From positions 72,561 to 110,172 of the forward strand of contig WNYE01000110.1 of the NCBI GenBank assembly GCA_021396245.1: 37,612 nt of DNA, written 5' to 3'. Of the stretch, positions 1 to 11,868 are shown in pieces. Numbering within the stretch: the first letter of the stretch is position 1; each line of letters starts with the position of its first letter. The stretch is from Sporothrix humicola (taxonomy: Eukaryota; Ascomycota; Sordariomycetes; Ophiostomatales; Ophiostomataceae). Made by a program: the position numbers and the translations under genes. Below the pieces are notes generated by a model. It searched no databases, was not told where the DNA came from, and saw only the letters and a list, made by a program, of their open reading frames with translations.

Positions 1-167
1 TTTTTTTTTTTTTTTTTTTTTTAAAAAAAAATTTAATTTTGCCTTTGCCTGCACTACACTTTCACCGCCCGGGTGTTTTTTGTAAAACACCCCCCCCCCC
101 CCCCCCCCCAAAAAGGGATGGAACTGGACGATTCTGCAAATTTAATGATAGCAAACAAAGGCCATCA
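1..167. repeat. Low-complexity left end (T22, A9, C20 runs)
   Basis: The window opens with 22 T (1–22) followed by nine A. A run of 20 C lies at 90–109, followed by five A. The rest is the 3' flank of the hydrolase gene on the minus strand. Such homopolymers at a sequence end are typical of contig boundaries or assembly artefacts. No telomere repeat is visible. Confidence 0.8.
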
Positions 168-1643
168 TCATAGGATGCTTTCCATGGCAGCCAGCTTACA
201 GGTATCGTTGTCTGCAGTATCACCGTCCGGGTTGCTAGCCATTGCAACAGGATAGGTGTTTTTCTCTTCTTTGCCCATTGCCATTTCCCTGTCGTTCTGA
301 GCTTGCAGCCTCATTAGGGTATCGTCCTTTTCCTCCCAGAACCCAAAAACCACCCGAAGCACATGTCTTGAATATGTCATAGGAAAGTCATGACCGCCGG
401 GTACCACTGTCCAAGTCATGTTTTCAAAACCAGGCCCGCTAAATAAAGGCAGTGCATCAATCTCGTAGTCACTGGCATCCACAACATCGTCGTGGTGACC
501 GAGAATAACGCACAGGGGAAGGCTTCGTCCATTCCTTGCCTTATCTTTGCCGCACACGAGCCGCGCTAACTCTGACCACGAGATATTCTGGCCCACCAGC
601 GGCGCATATCTAATACAACTCATGAAGGCAGGTATAAAGCCGTCGTGGTGGGACAGCATCCAGCGAACATAACGTCCTACCTGCATGCTCCAGACAACGC
701 CTTGAGTCTCGGGTTGATGGGTTTCTAAGGCGATGCCATTAGGATCCGTGGCTTCTTTTGCAGCCATCCCCATGACTGTCGAGGTTTCTTCACTGGCGAC
801 TGTTGCGCCTGGGGGTGTTTTTGTCAATGATAGCCGCTGCTGGCGAGCTTTCTGCCCCGAAGCAAGAGGCCTGCGTAGACGACGCCGAGTTACAGATGAC
901 AAGAGGCGCTCGGGGATAATCCCAGACGTGAAGATGAGACGAGCAGCCACACCAAAGCGCTGTGGTCGAATAAGGCCAGCAGGGGCCAGCAATATAAGGG
1001 ACCGGATCATGCCATGGAAGGCTGTCGCAAAATGAACGGCCACCCCGCCACCCATGGAGTAACCGAGAAGATCAAAGGCGTCTTCACCAGTCCATGACAG
1101 AGGCGACGAGGCAAGGGCACAGAGCATCTGAGAGCAGTATAGACGCTCGTCGTGGGGCAAGTCACCGACGCCGTCGGAAAAGCCACGACCAAAGAGGTCA
1201 AACAGCATCACACGGCAGCCAGCACAATCTACAAGCTGACGGGCAATGCGGCCGAGCGTCTGGCAAGAGGTTGAAATACCGTGAACCATTAAGACTTTTC
1301 GGCCAGTCATGGGGCCGAACTCGTAAACACGAATGGAACCGTACTGGATGGAGGACAAGTTAGGTCCAGGCGAATCGCCAGAGACGACTGTAACAAACCG
1401 AGACGGACAAGAACCACTCACCGGGGTTTGAACGTCCCGTGCTCCCGGAAATATATCGGGGGGATAGTCCAGTCGGGCTAGCTGTTCACTAGATAGATTC
1501 GGTAAGACAGATCGAAGAGGGCCGGCAATTGTCTTGGGTCGGTGCGGGTAAAGCGCCCACCGGAACAGAGCAAGCACAGTTGCTGCAGCGATGGCCGCCG
1601 TGGCAGCTGCGACAACGGAGTTTCGGCCTCCCATCGAGTCCAT
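168..1643 (-). CDS. Alpha/beta hydrolase with N-terminal membrane anchor
   Basis: This is a single-exon gene of 491 residues starting at the ATG whose complement ends at 1643 (MDSMGG). A second ATG three codons on is equally possible, and the reading frame stays open further upstream without a convincing start. Residues about 9–29 form one hydrophobic Ala/Val/Leu-rich segment, probably a signal anchor. The alpha/beta-hydrolase landmarks follow in order: an oxyanion HG (121–122), DLFGRG (149–154), the nucleophile elbow GYSMGG (Ser196), a GHHDDVVD acid motif (Asp385 or Asp386) and GGHDFP (His418). A polar insert lies between the elbow and the acid motif, in the cap-domain position. The fold and catalytic triad are clear, but the substrate cannot be told. 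Lipid or ester hydrolysis at a membrane is an inference. Confidence 0.85.
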   Translation of the reverse strand: MDSMGGRNSVVAAATAAIAAATVLALFRWALYPHRPKTIAGPLRSVLPNLSSEQLARLDYPPDIFPGARDVQTPVSGSCPSRFVTVVSGDSPGPNLSSIQYGSIRVYEFGPMTGRKVLMVHGISTSCQTLGRIARQLVDCAGCRVMLFDLFGRGFSDGVGDLPHDERLYCSQMLCALASSPLSWTGEDAFDLLGYSMGGGVAVHFATAFHGMIRSLILLAPAGLIRPQRFGVAARLIFTSGIIPERLLSSVTRRRLRRPLASGQKARQQRLSLTKTPPGATVASEETSTVMGMAAKEATDPNGIALETHQPETQGVVWSMQVGRYVRWMLSHHDGFIPAFMSCIRYAPLVGQNISWSELARLVCGKDKARNGRSLPLCVILGHHDDVVDASDYEIDALPLFSGPGFENMTWTVVPGGHDFPMTYSRHVLRVVFGFWEEKDDTLMRLQAQNDREMAMGKEEKNTYPVAMASNPDGDTADNDTCKLAAMESIL

Positions 1644-3261
1644 GATACCCAGCCCAGACGTGCCGCTAGCTTGTCGGTTTCCCTCTCGACAAAAATGAAG
1701 ACGGTGCAGTTCGCAGGATATGGATTGTGCGAAATAGACAATCACGAGATGTGGGTTTGCAACACGGGAGTTCCGGGGACAACAAGGCCTAGAAACAAGG
1801 CAATCGAGAGGGCTCAAGACAGACGAGTGTGGCCGGAAATACGTCTGAGAAATAGCATTAAGTACTCGGTTCCACAGCTGCCAGGAAGTAGGGCTAGAGC
1901 AGGTCGGCGGCAGTCAGCAGAGAGGCGGAACACACAGTTGGGGTAGGGGACTCTCTAAGTGCTGGCTTTGGCCCTCGGCAGAACTGATAAACATTGCGAG
2001 ATTCCCTCTAGATATGGAAGAGAAAGAAGTAAACTCGACAAAGGTGTGTGGTGGAAGGGGGGTTGGGGTGGGAAAGGAGGTGCGCAGGACTATTCGACAA
2101 GATAAGGCAAGATATCCTCCCCGAGTTTGTATTACAATGTATTAAAACGCAGGGTGTATTTCATATGATAACCTAGCTCGCTGGGTGTCCCGATACGGAC
2201 TGGTGATTTACTGCCATCGAAGCGAATAGGATAAAAATTCCGGATTTCTGGGCGCCGGGCGTATGCTGTATATAGGTATCTTATGTTGTTCAAAGGAATG
2301 AATGGGGGTGACCTCTTTACCCACGTGGCGCCGGCGCCTTTGCTGTTGGCCAAGCTGGTGATGTGATACGTGAAAACAAGTTTAATTGAACGGCTTAATG
2401 TCATCACGAAGCCGCGTAGAGGTCGATAGGCAAAGACTCGTACTTTTACGTCTATTAGTGAAAAAAGTCGATTTCACTGATTTAGCCTCTCCTTTTTTTA
2501 TTCTCTCGATGTCTTGCACGCGTATGATCGCGCACTGCTCAGATGCGCCCCGTGCTTATCTACTGAATTCTTATCTGCCACCACAATTAAATGCGGCCTG
2601 CGCTTATCGGCCCTAGCCCCCCCGCCAGAATTTTAATCGGGAAGCAAGCAGGATTGAGACAGAGAAAAGGCCAAGATAAGACACCGACTGATCTTCCTTA
2701 ACAAGCCCAGCCCTCGTATGTTGCTTGCCCTGAACGACAAGCAAAGACATATTTGCATGCGCCATGCACCAACGGAAGCAAGTGCAAGGACAAGCGACAG
2801 CACCCCTGTTCCAGCAGCGTGACGGAGTGGACACACGCAGTCCATGTGCCGTGGTGGATGTTGTATTGACACATGTCCAATGCAAGCTCAAACGACCCAA
2901 TGCCAACCGGCATGCCTCTACAGCGCACAGTCTTGATGCCCCGAAACCAATTGCCAAGCTGTAACTTTCGAGACAAAGCCTAGGCAGCTTCAAGAGATAA
3001 TGCAAGCTGCCAATCGAGAAACATGTCTTTGCTTGGGCTCCAAACCATTCGATTATGTTCCATGGCCGTTCTGCTACCTTCCCAGGTGCCAGGACCGCAA
3101 GGAACGACGAGCGATGTCCCAATGCTCAAAATTGGACAAGCAGAGCTAGTACCAATCTCGGCCGGCAGTGTTGGCGAGGTCTATAGTCTTCACAATAGCC
3201 TGGAGATCAAAACTTGGAGTTCTACACGCACAGATACGCATCGACTCCGTGTGCGTGACTA
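1644..3261. other. Intergenic region, no gene seen
   Basis: This stretch separates the divergent 5' side of the hydrolase from the 3' end of Med11. Open frames on both strands are short, lack a recognisable domain and overlap each other. A G-rich strip lies around 2047–2080. It probably holds the hydrolase promoter and leader and the Med11 3' UTR. Confidence 0.5.
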
Positions 3262-3927
3262 TCATCTCCTGGTATCTGTCCCATCCTGGTCAGGCTTGTC
3301 CTGGCTAAGACGCTCTGCTGTGGCCCTCATCGTAAGCCACAACTCGGCTTCCATGTCGCGATCGACCTTATTGCTCCTGCTGTTTAGCCAGCCGACATCC
3401 AGGCTGCCGATATCACCAACCCCGTTAGGTTCTAAAGAAACACCGGATGGCCTCGATTCCTTTAGCGAAATGAGACCGGCCTCCTCAAGACCCCAGATCT
3501 GCCGCTTGAGCCGCACATCCACAGAATGCAATGTCGTCAGAAAACTGTCCATAGCTTCCTTGAAGGAAGCGACCCGTGTTTCGGTGTCGGTGTTGGCTAT
3601 GGCGGCTATGCCATTTGTGGCTCCTGATGTCGTGCCTTCAGAAGTACACAATGGCTGAATAGTTTCGTTCGCTAGGGACAGGAGCTTGATAATATCCTGA
3701 GAGTGATAAGCCCGCGAGCCACGAGGGCGGTCGCAGTCGCAACGTCAGTCCAGAACGTTATGGAACGGTTCGCACCCCGGGAAGGCCGGTGCAGAAAAAA
3801 ACAAAGCATGTAAAAAGGGTCAACATACACTGTCAATTTCGGCTAGCTGCTGGAAACGTTCAGCAAGTGAGAATGGCTCATGCGTGCCGGGCAGTGTGGG
3901 TGGCTTGTCGCGTGTGTTGGTAGCCAT
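3262..3927 (-). CDS. MED11: Mediator complex subunit 11
   Basis: The gene has two exons: 3829–3927 (33 codons) and 3262–3696, joined in phase 0 across an intron at 3697–3828 with GTATGT donor and CAG acceptor. The product is 177 residues. It begins MATNTRDKPPTLPG and runs through a helical segment with FSLAERFQQLAEIDS into DIIKLLSLANETIQPL. Later come the conserved VRLKRQIWGLEEAGL helix and a C-terminal LDVGWLNSR stretch typical of fungal Med11. Med11 pairs with Med22 in the Mediator head and helps recruit TFIIH and RNA polymerase II. It lies head to head with TAF5, leaving about 640 bases between the start codons. Identification rests on recognition of the family pattern. Confidence 0.88.
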
Positions 3928-4569
3928 CGGGTAGTTTATCAAAGGGCATTTGGTATAAAAAAAACAATATTGGAAAGTTGAAGGCCGCGATAGCTCTTTG
4001 TCGCGGGGGTGGGGGAATTAAGCAACAGCATCGTACTAATGGGAAGGAAAGTACGGAGTACGTCGTATCGTGGGGAATACTCCGGATGTTGTCACGCCTG
4101 GTGGTACAAAAACGGGACATATACGGTATACATGCATATTTAGTTAAACACGATACTAGCTGGTATTCTTATATGCGAAGTCTAATCTACCTCAGTTGTT
4201 AAGTGCATTTCTAGCTAACATCATTTGCGGTTTGACTACAGTAGGAGTTGACATGCGATTTGACGACCACGGCCGAGAAAAGGGCTCCGAGAAAAGGCCT
4301 GCTGCGACACCCTACCACACAACTACATATTTTGTACTCTTCTCAATTGCGTGAAGCGTCGAATAACCATAAGCACCGCGCATATTGCACACCATTCCTT
4401 CCAGCGCGTTCCTCACACTGGGAGCGTCGCGGCCTTGCAACGCGTTTTCTTTGCCTGCCATCCCCTGTGTGGAAGACTGGGCTATCAACAACTTGGCTGA
4501 ACCAACAACATTGGACTCTCTTAGGACGGGGCCGTTCCGCGCTTGTGATAGAGGGCAAAGCGATCGACA
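3928..4569. promoter_or_regulatory. Shared intergenic region between MED11 and TAF5
   Basis: This 642-base spacer lies between two divergent start codons, so it must hold both promoters unless the leaders overlap. It contains the fused word GTACGGAGTACGTCGTA (4051–4067), which belongs to the short-repeat family concentrated at 28934–30136. No clear TATA box was recognised. Confidence 0.6.
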
Positions 4570-7112
4570 ATGTCGGCGTCGAATGGACACGGTGGTCAGC
4601 ATGGCACCGGCTCGGGATCCTCATCCACTGCTGGTGCAGGTCAATCCCAGACATCAACAAACTCCCCTTCTGACCTGAACAAGATCGTAAGTTGACCGTG
4701 GAGTGAGCTCCGTTTAGGCTGTTTATAGGGTGTGCTGCCTCGGAATACCGTGCTGACTTTACCCTTCTATGTAGGTCACGGATTATTTGTTGAAGAAGGG
4801 ATTTACCAAAACCGAAGCTACGTTTAGAAAAGAGTCCTCCAATGTCAACCCCGACGGCCGGCCAATTCGGAGAAAGATTGATGAGATGGGGCCTGAGCGT
4901 TACCCGAAAGCTTTTCACTTATTGAAGGACTGGATCGAAAACGGCCTTGACCTGTATAAGGTAATGTTTTGCTGTCCTCTGGCATTTGTTCAGCTTGTTC
5001 TCCATCCGCCTTCGCACACTGACTCATCTGGCTATAGTTCGAGCTGAGGAAGCTTTTGTGGCCGCTTTTTGTCTATTCATTCTTGGACATGGTAGAACAG
5101 AATTTCACACAAGAGTCCAAATTGTTCTTAAAGGACCTATGGGCCGATTTCGAGAACACGCACGCCGACGATCTGCGTGCCTTTGAGACGGTCCATCTAC
5201 CCATCCACGTTGCCGAAAATCCCACCACAAAGATCTATCGAGGCAGCAAATACCGCATCCCACTCAACCAGCACGTGGGTGCTCAGCTTTTCGGGTTTCT
5301 TGAGCGCCAAGAAGACGCAGGCGGCAGTGTCATTACCCTCCTATTGCAAACATACTGCCAGATCGACTCTACCGCCCGTGGACCAATTGAACCTTACAGT
5401 TTCGAGGCAATTGCTCGGCGTGCTCAAAATGCCGATCTAGACGAAGCAGATGTCCAGGAGGGCATCCCGGGTGTCTTTACAGGTGTCAGCAACCGTGATA
5501 TCCTGGATACCCATGCAGCGCTGAAACTCGGTCCCCTCCCCATGGAGCTCGAGTTGCGAAATGATGTGCGTGCCGAACTCGAGGAGCAGGATCAACGCCA
5601 GCCACCTGCGGCGGGCGTACCCTCTCTTGTATCGGAGTTCGACGCAAAGATCAAGCAAGAGGAAGGTGCAGACGGTCCTTCGCGTGCTGATTTGCCCCTC
5701 CCCCCATCTCGTGCTAGAGATGTGGTTATCGAAATGCAAAAGGTTCGCGAGAGCCGGGACCGGTTCCAAATCGAAGACCGAACAGGAGGTGTCGGTGTCC
5801 CCGTATCAGTGTGTATGTTCACATTCCACAACACATGCGGAAGGTCAGTTTGATGAATGGCATGCACAATTGGTGCTGCTGTTACCCCCCACCAATTTCT
5901 CTTTCTCTGATGCTAACCAATTTGGTCGATTACAGCGTGTCCTCAATGGCCTTCTCAACGGATCACCAACTTGTTGCCTACGGCTCGATGGACTCATACA
6001 TTCGTATTTGGAGCATCGACGGAAAGGCACTCAAAAGCAGGATGCTAGGGGACACAGATAAAACAAACAACCGTAAGCTTGTCGGGCATTCAGGTCCCGT
6101 ATATGGCCTTTCCTTTTCCGACGCTGTATCTGGGCTCAAGTACAACCCTTTTGACGAGAAGCAACCGCCTGTCGAGACCGATTCAAAACTGCTCTTGTCG
6201 TCTTCAGCAGACGGCACTGTTCGCTTATGGAGCCTGGACGTTTGGTCCTGCTTGTGCGTTTACAAATCTCATACGGGGCCCGTATTTCGCGTGCTCTGGA
6301 GTCCCCATGGCCACTATTTCATGACCGCTGGCTGGGACAAGACAGTCCGCATCTTCACACAAGACCATGCCTCGGCACAGCGGTTACTTGTCGGTCATAA
6401 TACGAGCATATCCGCAATTGCCTGGCACTCTAACGGGACTTACGTCTTTTCGGCGTCTGACGAGACAGACAAGACTATTCGAATGTGGTCTGTCATCAAG
6501 GGCGACTGTGTGCGTGTTTTTACTGGCCACACGGACTATATCAGTGCACTTGAATGCTCTCCAAACGGGAAGATTCTTGCAAGCGCTGATACTGGCGGAA
6601 ATATCATCATCTGGGATATCACCAAAGGTACTCGCATCAAACGGTGCCGAGGTCACGCTAAGGGTGGCATATCGTCTCTAAGCTTCAGTGCAGAGTCAAC
6701 GGTTCTTGTGTCTGGCGGCCTGGATGGCACTCTTCGTCTCTGGGATATCAATCTTCCAAAGGATGCTACCAAGGTGTCAAACCTTCTCGGGGCGGCAGCC
6801 AACTCCGCCCTCGGTTCGTCGTCGACCCAGTCAGCGGACGCTAATGCCGTAAGCGGCGAGGCGATGTCCGGGACGGGCGCTCAGGACCGTAGTATCACGG
6901 TCGGTGGCCAGCCGCCATCCCCGGCGACGACAACAGCTGCTAATGGCTCTGCTGCGAACCCAAACAGTGGTGCAGCTGGTAAGAAAAAGGGGAAAGAGGT
7001 CACAATAACGCCTGACCAGATTAGCGCATTCGCCACCAAAAAGACTCCGATTCTACGCGCAGAGTTTACGCGGATGAATCTGGTCGTTGCGAGCGGCTGT
7101 TTCGATCCTTAA
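4570..7112 (+). CDS. TAF5: TFIID subunit TAF5 (WD40 repeat)
   Basis: The four exons are 4570–4686, 4775–4960, 5038–5843 and 5936–7112. All junctions are GT–AG and the frame closes to 761 residues. Residues 1–39 are a Gly/Ser-rich head. A LisH-like helix (VTDYLLKKGFTKTEATFRKE) opens exon 2, and the TAF5 NTD2 domain follows (LWPLFVYSFLDMVEQNF). From about residue 365 there are at least six WD40 repeats ending in IWSI, LWSL, VRIF, MWSV, IWDI and LWDI. After the last clear repeat comes a Ser/Ala/Gly-rich insertion and a basic KKKGKE patch before a final segment. TAF5 is a scaffold of TFIID, and in many fungi also of SAGA. The start is supported by the in-frame splice to the conserved LisH segment. 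Confidence 0.95.
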
Positions 7113-7920
7113 ACGCGGCATGATTGCATGAAGGACAATGCCATGCCACGATCTTGAGCAAACCGTGGGATTCTGGTGAAGAGAAGGCGGAGTTATGATA
7201 ATAATATGTTTGCAATACCTTTGGGGCGTACGTTGCAGTGTGAGTTTTGGCGTTTGTTTGGAAGTGGCAGCACATCCTATCACTGGTTCTAGTGCTGCCA
7301 ATATATTATCTTTGCAGGCAACGGTCGTGTGCTCGGATTATGATTTTGCCTCTTCTTTATATGTTTTGTTATTTTTGGTTCATTCCTCTAGCCATGATAA
7401 ATGATAAATAATCAAAGTACGTGGTATACATGTAGCGATCTCGAATGGTCTTATCCCGCCAGTACCCATATATGATAGTGACAGATTTAAGAAAAACAGG
7501 CAGACACCACAACAATGTTTCTAGCGCACTGTGCGCCAAGTGTGCCCCACAGAGCCCATGGCTTCTGAATGACCTTGTTGACCAACCTGCCTGCCCCCCA
7601 ACGTCTAGTTAATATTGCGTACGTCGTAAAGCCCTCCACTTTCGCTACTTTACAGTGAGAGTGCGTTGGTGCGTCATTCGACCCATTTTATGTACAGTGC
7701 CTGTGAATACACTTGCACGGAGTAAGAACATACCAATTCCTAACAGCTTTTCCCAGCTAAGCCACCCAAAAGCGTCTTTCCCCTTGCTCCTCAATCAATT
7801 CCTTTTCGACAATCCACCCCATCAGCAATAATCAAGAATACACCAAGCAGTAAGCTCATTTTGCACTTCACTTTATCGTTCTGTCTCAACTTCTGAGTGT
7901 ATAGAAACCCATTGCTTGTT
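7113..7920. other. Intergenic region TAF5–VPS5, no gene seen
   Basis: This spacer holds the TAF5 3' UTR and the VPS5 promoter and leader. A TACGTCGTA word sits at 7620–7628. The 150 bases before the VPS5 start are C/T/A-rich, as in many fungal leaders. No open frame with domain content was seen. Confidence 0.5.
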
Positions 7921-9950
7921 ATGGACCCGCTCGAAGAGGCTCCGTGGGCCGACACCCCCCCTCAGTCGTCAACCTCCGCGACAAAACCCCAAGATGACGA
8001 CGGGCCAACAATCTCACCGGCCGGGCCTGATAAACCACCCTCTTTGACTCCGACCTCTACCATGTCCTCATCTGGCGCGCGACCTTCACGCATAACACCT
8101 CGCAGGCTTGTTGCCCAGCCCACGCGCCTACAGGCCGTGGAGGATGACCCGCTCGGTCCGTTGGGGTCGGCCAGCAGTAATTTGGCAGAGGATGGAGGAG
8201 ATGGTGTAGGATCTGTGTCATTTGGGGGCACCTCTGGAGGGATGGAGTCCCCTCCCGTTCCACCATCGAAAGAACTGTCGTTGCCAGTGCGCACGACAAT
8301 GCCGACCACGCCGGGCGGCACAGGACGGGGCGCTCCCGATCCGCACCGCATTGACGACGATGATGCCGACGCTAACTATGGCAGGGCTCCGAGGGCACCT
8401 CCGCCCGTTGCTGCAGCCCAGCCCAGCCCTATTCGAACATCGAGCCGTCCAAGTGTCAGCGTGGAGCAGGCTGCGAAGCCAACATTCTCGATCACCGTTG
8501 GTGACCCGCACAAGGTCGGCGGCGCTACCGGATCACACATTGAATATAGTGTCAAGACAAAAGTAGTACTATCCGATGTATTCATGTGGGAAGAGGCAAT
8601 AATGTGCATTACTAACCTAGATTCTAGACCACGTCCAAGGCTTACAAGCAAGGCGAGTTCGTTGTCAACCGCCGTTATCGTGATTTTTTGTGGCTGTATA
8701 ACCAGTTGCATGCCAATAGTCCTGGTGTCGTTGTTCCCCCGCCGCCGGAGAAGCAGGCCATGGGCCGATTTGAAAGCAATTTCGTGGAATCAAGAAGAGC
8801 CGCACTCGAGAAGATGCTCAACAAGGCTGCCGCCCATCCGACTTTACAGCATGATGGCGACCTCAAGCTCTTCTTAGAGAGCGAGGCCTTCAATGTGGAT
8901 GTGAAGCACAAGGAGCGCAAGGAGCCGAACCTAGGCGAAAGCAAGGGCATCATGAGTAGCTTGGGCATCAATGTTGGTGGTAGCGTCAAGTTTGTTGAGC
9001 AGGATGATGTGAGTTTGGCTTCCATTTTACCCTCTCACCGTGCCCTCCAGTACACTTTATCATCCCCCTATTCCACTTTTTACCAAGTACTGACAATGTT
9101 TTTATAGTGGTTTCACGATCGAAAGATTTATCTAGATGCGCTGGAAAATCAACTAAAGGCTCTCTTGAAAGCCATGGACACCATGGTCAACCAACGCAAA
9201 TCCATGGCCGAAGCTGCTGGAGAATTCTCTGCTTCACTGCATGCGCTATCCACAGTTGAGCTATCGCCAGCGCTTTCAGGCCCCCTTGAGGCACTGTCCG
9301 ACTTACAGATGACAATACGGGATGTTTATGATCGCCAAGCCCAGCAGGATGTCCTCACCTTCGGTATCACCATTGATGAGTATATCCGCCTGATAGGCAG
9401 TATCAAGCAGGCCTTTTCACAACGCCAAAAAGCTTTCTACAGTTGGCACACAGCTGACGCAGAGCTCCAAAAGCGCAAGGCTTCCCAAGACAAGCTTTTA
9501 CGGCAGGGGAAAAGCCAACAAGACAGACTCAACCAAATTAGCGCCGAAGTGTCTGATGCTGAAAAGAAAGTCCACCAAGCCAGACTTCTCTTTGAAGACA
9601 TGGGTCGATTAATGCGGAATGAGCTGGACCGGTTTGAAAAGGAAAAGGTCGAGGACTTCAAAAGCGGCGTCGAGACCTTCCTAGAAAGCTCTGTTGAAGC
9701 TCAGAAAGAGGTATGTTTAATTGTCCTTACCCTTGGGCCCTGCAGCCGAAAGGACGGCCGCCGCAATCCCCGAAGGGTTTACCTGTTAGCTAACTGTGCT
9801 TTGCAGCTGATTGAGAAATGGGAGACATTCCTCATGCAACTTGATGCTGAGGATGACGATGCTCTCTTTTACAGGCCCCCGGTCTTCAAACCTGCCGGGG
9901 ATACAGCAGTGGACCGTGCCAGGGCCCGGATCGACGAAGATTCGGACTAA
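7921..9950 (+). CDS. VPS5: Retromer sorting nexin Vps5 (PX-BAR)
   Basis: The exons are 7921–8562, 8628–9008, 9108–9710 and 9807–9950. All junctions are phase 0 and GT–AG, and a good CTAAC branch point lies before exon 2. The product is 589 residues. Residues 1 to about 185 are a disordered, Pro/Ser/Asp-rich head. A PX domain follows from about 190 (FSITVGDPHKVG) and carries the phosphoinositide-binding RRYRDF (229–234) and a PPPPEK loop. From about 342 a long heptad-rich BAR domain runs to about 570, and the tail is acidic (RIDEDSD). Vps5 pairs with Vps17 to coat endosomal tubules and, with the Vps26-29-35 trimer, returns cargo such as Vps10 to the Golgi. The extended head and BAR length favour Vps5 over Mvp1 or Snx4. 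Confidence 0.88.
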
Positions 9951-10313
9951 TTTATGATGTTGGGGTTGCCTTCCGAGCTCTGATAAATGACAGCTTTTTC
10001 TACACACCGTCGCTTGCATTATGCTGCATGAGTATCTACAGCACGACGGAAAGACAAAACCATGCCATGGATATGGCCGGGGAGATTGCGAAGTTTTGAC
10101 AAGGCCATGGGCAAGAGAATTGCTGCAGAACAGAGGATATGTTGTTTTGTAATATGTTTATGTACATAGGGAAGAAGCTATAATCATTTTTGTAACTGGG
10201 TTTCCTGCAGGCGAATTGTTATACATGTGTTTTCATCGACGTAAATTTGGGCAACGGTTCTATACATCGCAAAATACCAATGTTCGGCGATGTCTCATTC
10301 ATTTGCTGCCCCA
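9951..10313. other. Convergent 3' spacer VPS5 / bL31m
   Basis: This is a 363-base spacer between two convergent stop codons. It should carry both polyadenylation regions. No gene or repeat was seen. Confidence 0.5.
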
Positions 10314-10934
10314 TCACTTCTTCTTTTTGTCCTTCCTTGCCTGTTCCTTTGCACTTAGTCCTCCGCTCTTTGTTGGGCCTTCCTTCGCTGCATAGCCACT
10401 CAGTAGATCAGCCAGTGAATCCGACGAAGCCGCAATGCTAGTCGATTCATTTCCTGAGGCCGCGGACTGCGTCGCATCCGTTTCTTCGTCCGCTTTATCA
10501 GCTGCCAAGTCCCAGCCACGGCCGAAGCGATTGCGGAAGGCGGCCAGCCGTCCAGCCTCATCAACCTCGACATTGCGTAGTGACTTATCCGAGGGTTGCC
10601 AGATTGCGTGGTTGCGGGTGTCCTTACTGCTGCGGTGAAGTGGATGAGGGCTTGTCGTGCGCACTGTGAAAGTGCTGCCATCGGAAAGTTGAATCAACTG
10701 AGTGAACTGGTATGGCCTTTGAGGACGTTGGATCAGCCGTGCCTGTAGGGCAGTGGTCGTCGAGAGGTTCCGCCGCTCGCTAGCGATTGGTAGGCGCCGA
10801 TCAGAACCGGCCCGCGGCCGTGTTATTGTTGACCATGTCTTTGTCCCGTTCTGCGAAAGGAAATTCTGGGTACGAGAAATAGTTGAGATCTTTGTAGAGG
10901 TCCAGAGGCGGCGTTCACAGAAGGCCGAGGCCAT
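10314..10934 (-). CDS. MRPL36: Mitochondrial large-subunit ribosomal protein bL31m
   Basis: This single exon encodes 206 residues. The first ~60 residues are rich in Arg, Ser and Thr with almost no acidic residues, and end near RNLSTTTALQA. That is a classic matrix-targeting presequence. The core follows: YQFTQLIQLSDGSTFTVRTT, then SKDTRNHAIWQPSD and AFRNRFGRGWDL. This is the bL31m signature in fungal 54S proteins (yeast Mrpl36). The C-terminal third is a Ser/Ala-rich linker and a lysine tail (KKKK) that is longer than bacterial L31. It is transcribed divergently from the flavin-reductase-domain gene and converges with VPS5. Confidence 0.85.
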   Translation of the reverse strand: MASAFCERRLWTSTKISTISRTQNFLSQNGTKTWSTITRPRAGSDRRLPIASERRNLSTTTALQARLIQRPQRPYQFTQLIQLSDGSTFTVRTTSPHPLHRSSKDTRNHAIWQPSDKSLRNVEVDEAGRLAAFRNRFGRGWDLAADKADEETDATQSAASGNESTSIAASSDSLADLLSGYAAKEGPTKSGGLSAKEQARKDKKKK

Positions 10935-11868
10935 CGTTTTGGGGCTGGAGCAATGCTGCTCCTGGAGGTAGCACTTGTGTGCGATGTTGGCGCGACGAAT
11001 GGTTCGGTAGTTTGGCGTGTGATGTCGAAGAGTCGGATGGAGAGCAATAGTGGTCGGTGATATATATCTGAATTGCTCGTTGTTCGTGATCGTGATCTTC
11101 TCAACTGTGTCGTTCTATTTTTGAAAGCTCAACTCAAGTCTTTAAAACCAGGGCAGCGCGAAGATTTCACGTGTTGTGGTTGGTCTAATTTTTTTCCTCT
11201 TTTGTTCCCTTGTTCAAGTGTTCTGGCACTAACTACACGGCCTTCGACCTGTTTCAAATTGCTGTATGTCGTATCCTTTTACAGTGGGGGCTATGGAGTA
11301 ATCCATGTATGTTCGCTTAAAATTCCGTGGCAAGACAAAGGTTGTATCTTCTATCAAGCCTCTTATAAATAGAGCAGAGTCATTCACGATTGTGCCTATC
11401 TGATTGCTTTCAAGCGGGACAAAAAGCAAATTCGAAATTGTGCACCAAAATCTACCATGGCGGCAAAAGCGGTGCGAATAACAAAAGTACTTGGATACAC
11501 TGTTGCAAAGTGTGGTTTTGGAGCTAGCTAGCGTGGACCTATCACCTTGCATCCGATGGAGCTTCTTTCTTTATTCCTGTCTTTGCCGAAATTTTGTTAA
11601 CCGTCACGACAGTCGTTACTTCCACGACGGGTGAAAGATTTTGCACACCCATCGCCTATGGGACAATGAAATGCAAAACCGTCATATCCTTGGCCGCGTT
11701 TCTGGGAGCGTAGCCTTGCTGCTCCGACGCAGCGGCTCACCATGCAGATGCCTTCAGGGTTTTGCAAGACTCCAGCAGGATCTTCCTGAACGACGCCGTG
11801 AGTACCTCCTCTTCATTGATACGGCCCTCCCAAACCCCTGCAGCATCGGTTTCGTGCTTGGCTAATAG
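10935..11868. promoter_or_regulatory. Divergent intergenic region bL31m / flavin reductase
   Basis: The spacer is about 930 bases and should contain both promoters. Several ATGs lie at 11658–11750. One frame starting at 11666 reaches the donor-like GTGAGT at 11798 in the right phase for the next exon, but a TAG interrupts it at 11711–11713. A 5' exon of the downstream gene may therefore lie here but cannot be drawn with confidence. Confidence 0.4.

Noticed and set aside
168..1817. Longer hydrolase start at 1817
   Set aside because: The added 58 residues are not hydrophobic-anchor-like and precede a good membrane segment that suits the start at 1643.
3023..3658. 211-codon plus-strand frame near 3.0–3.7 kb
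   Set aside because: It is antisense to MED11 exon 2, is Ser-rich and has no domain.
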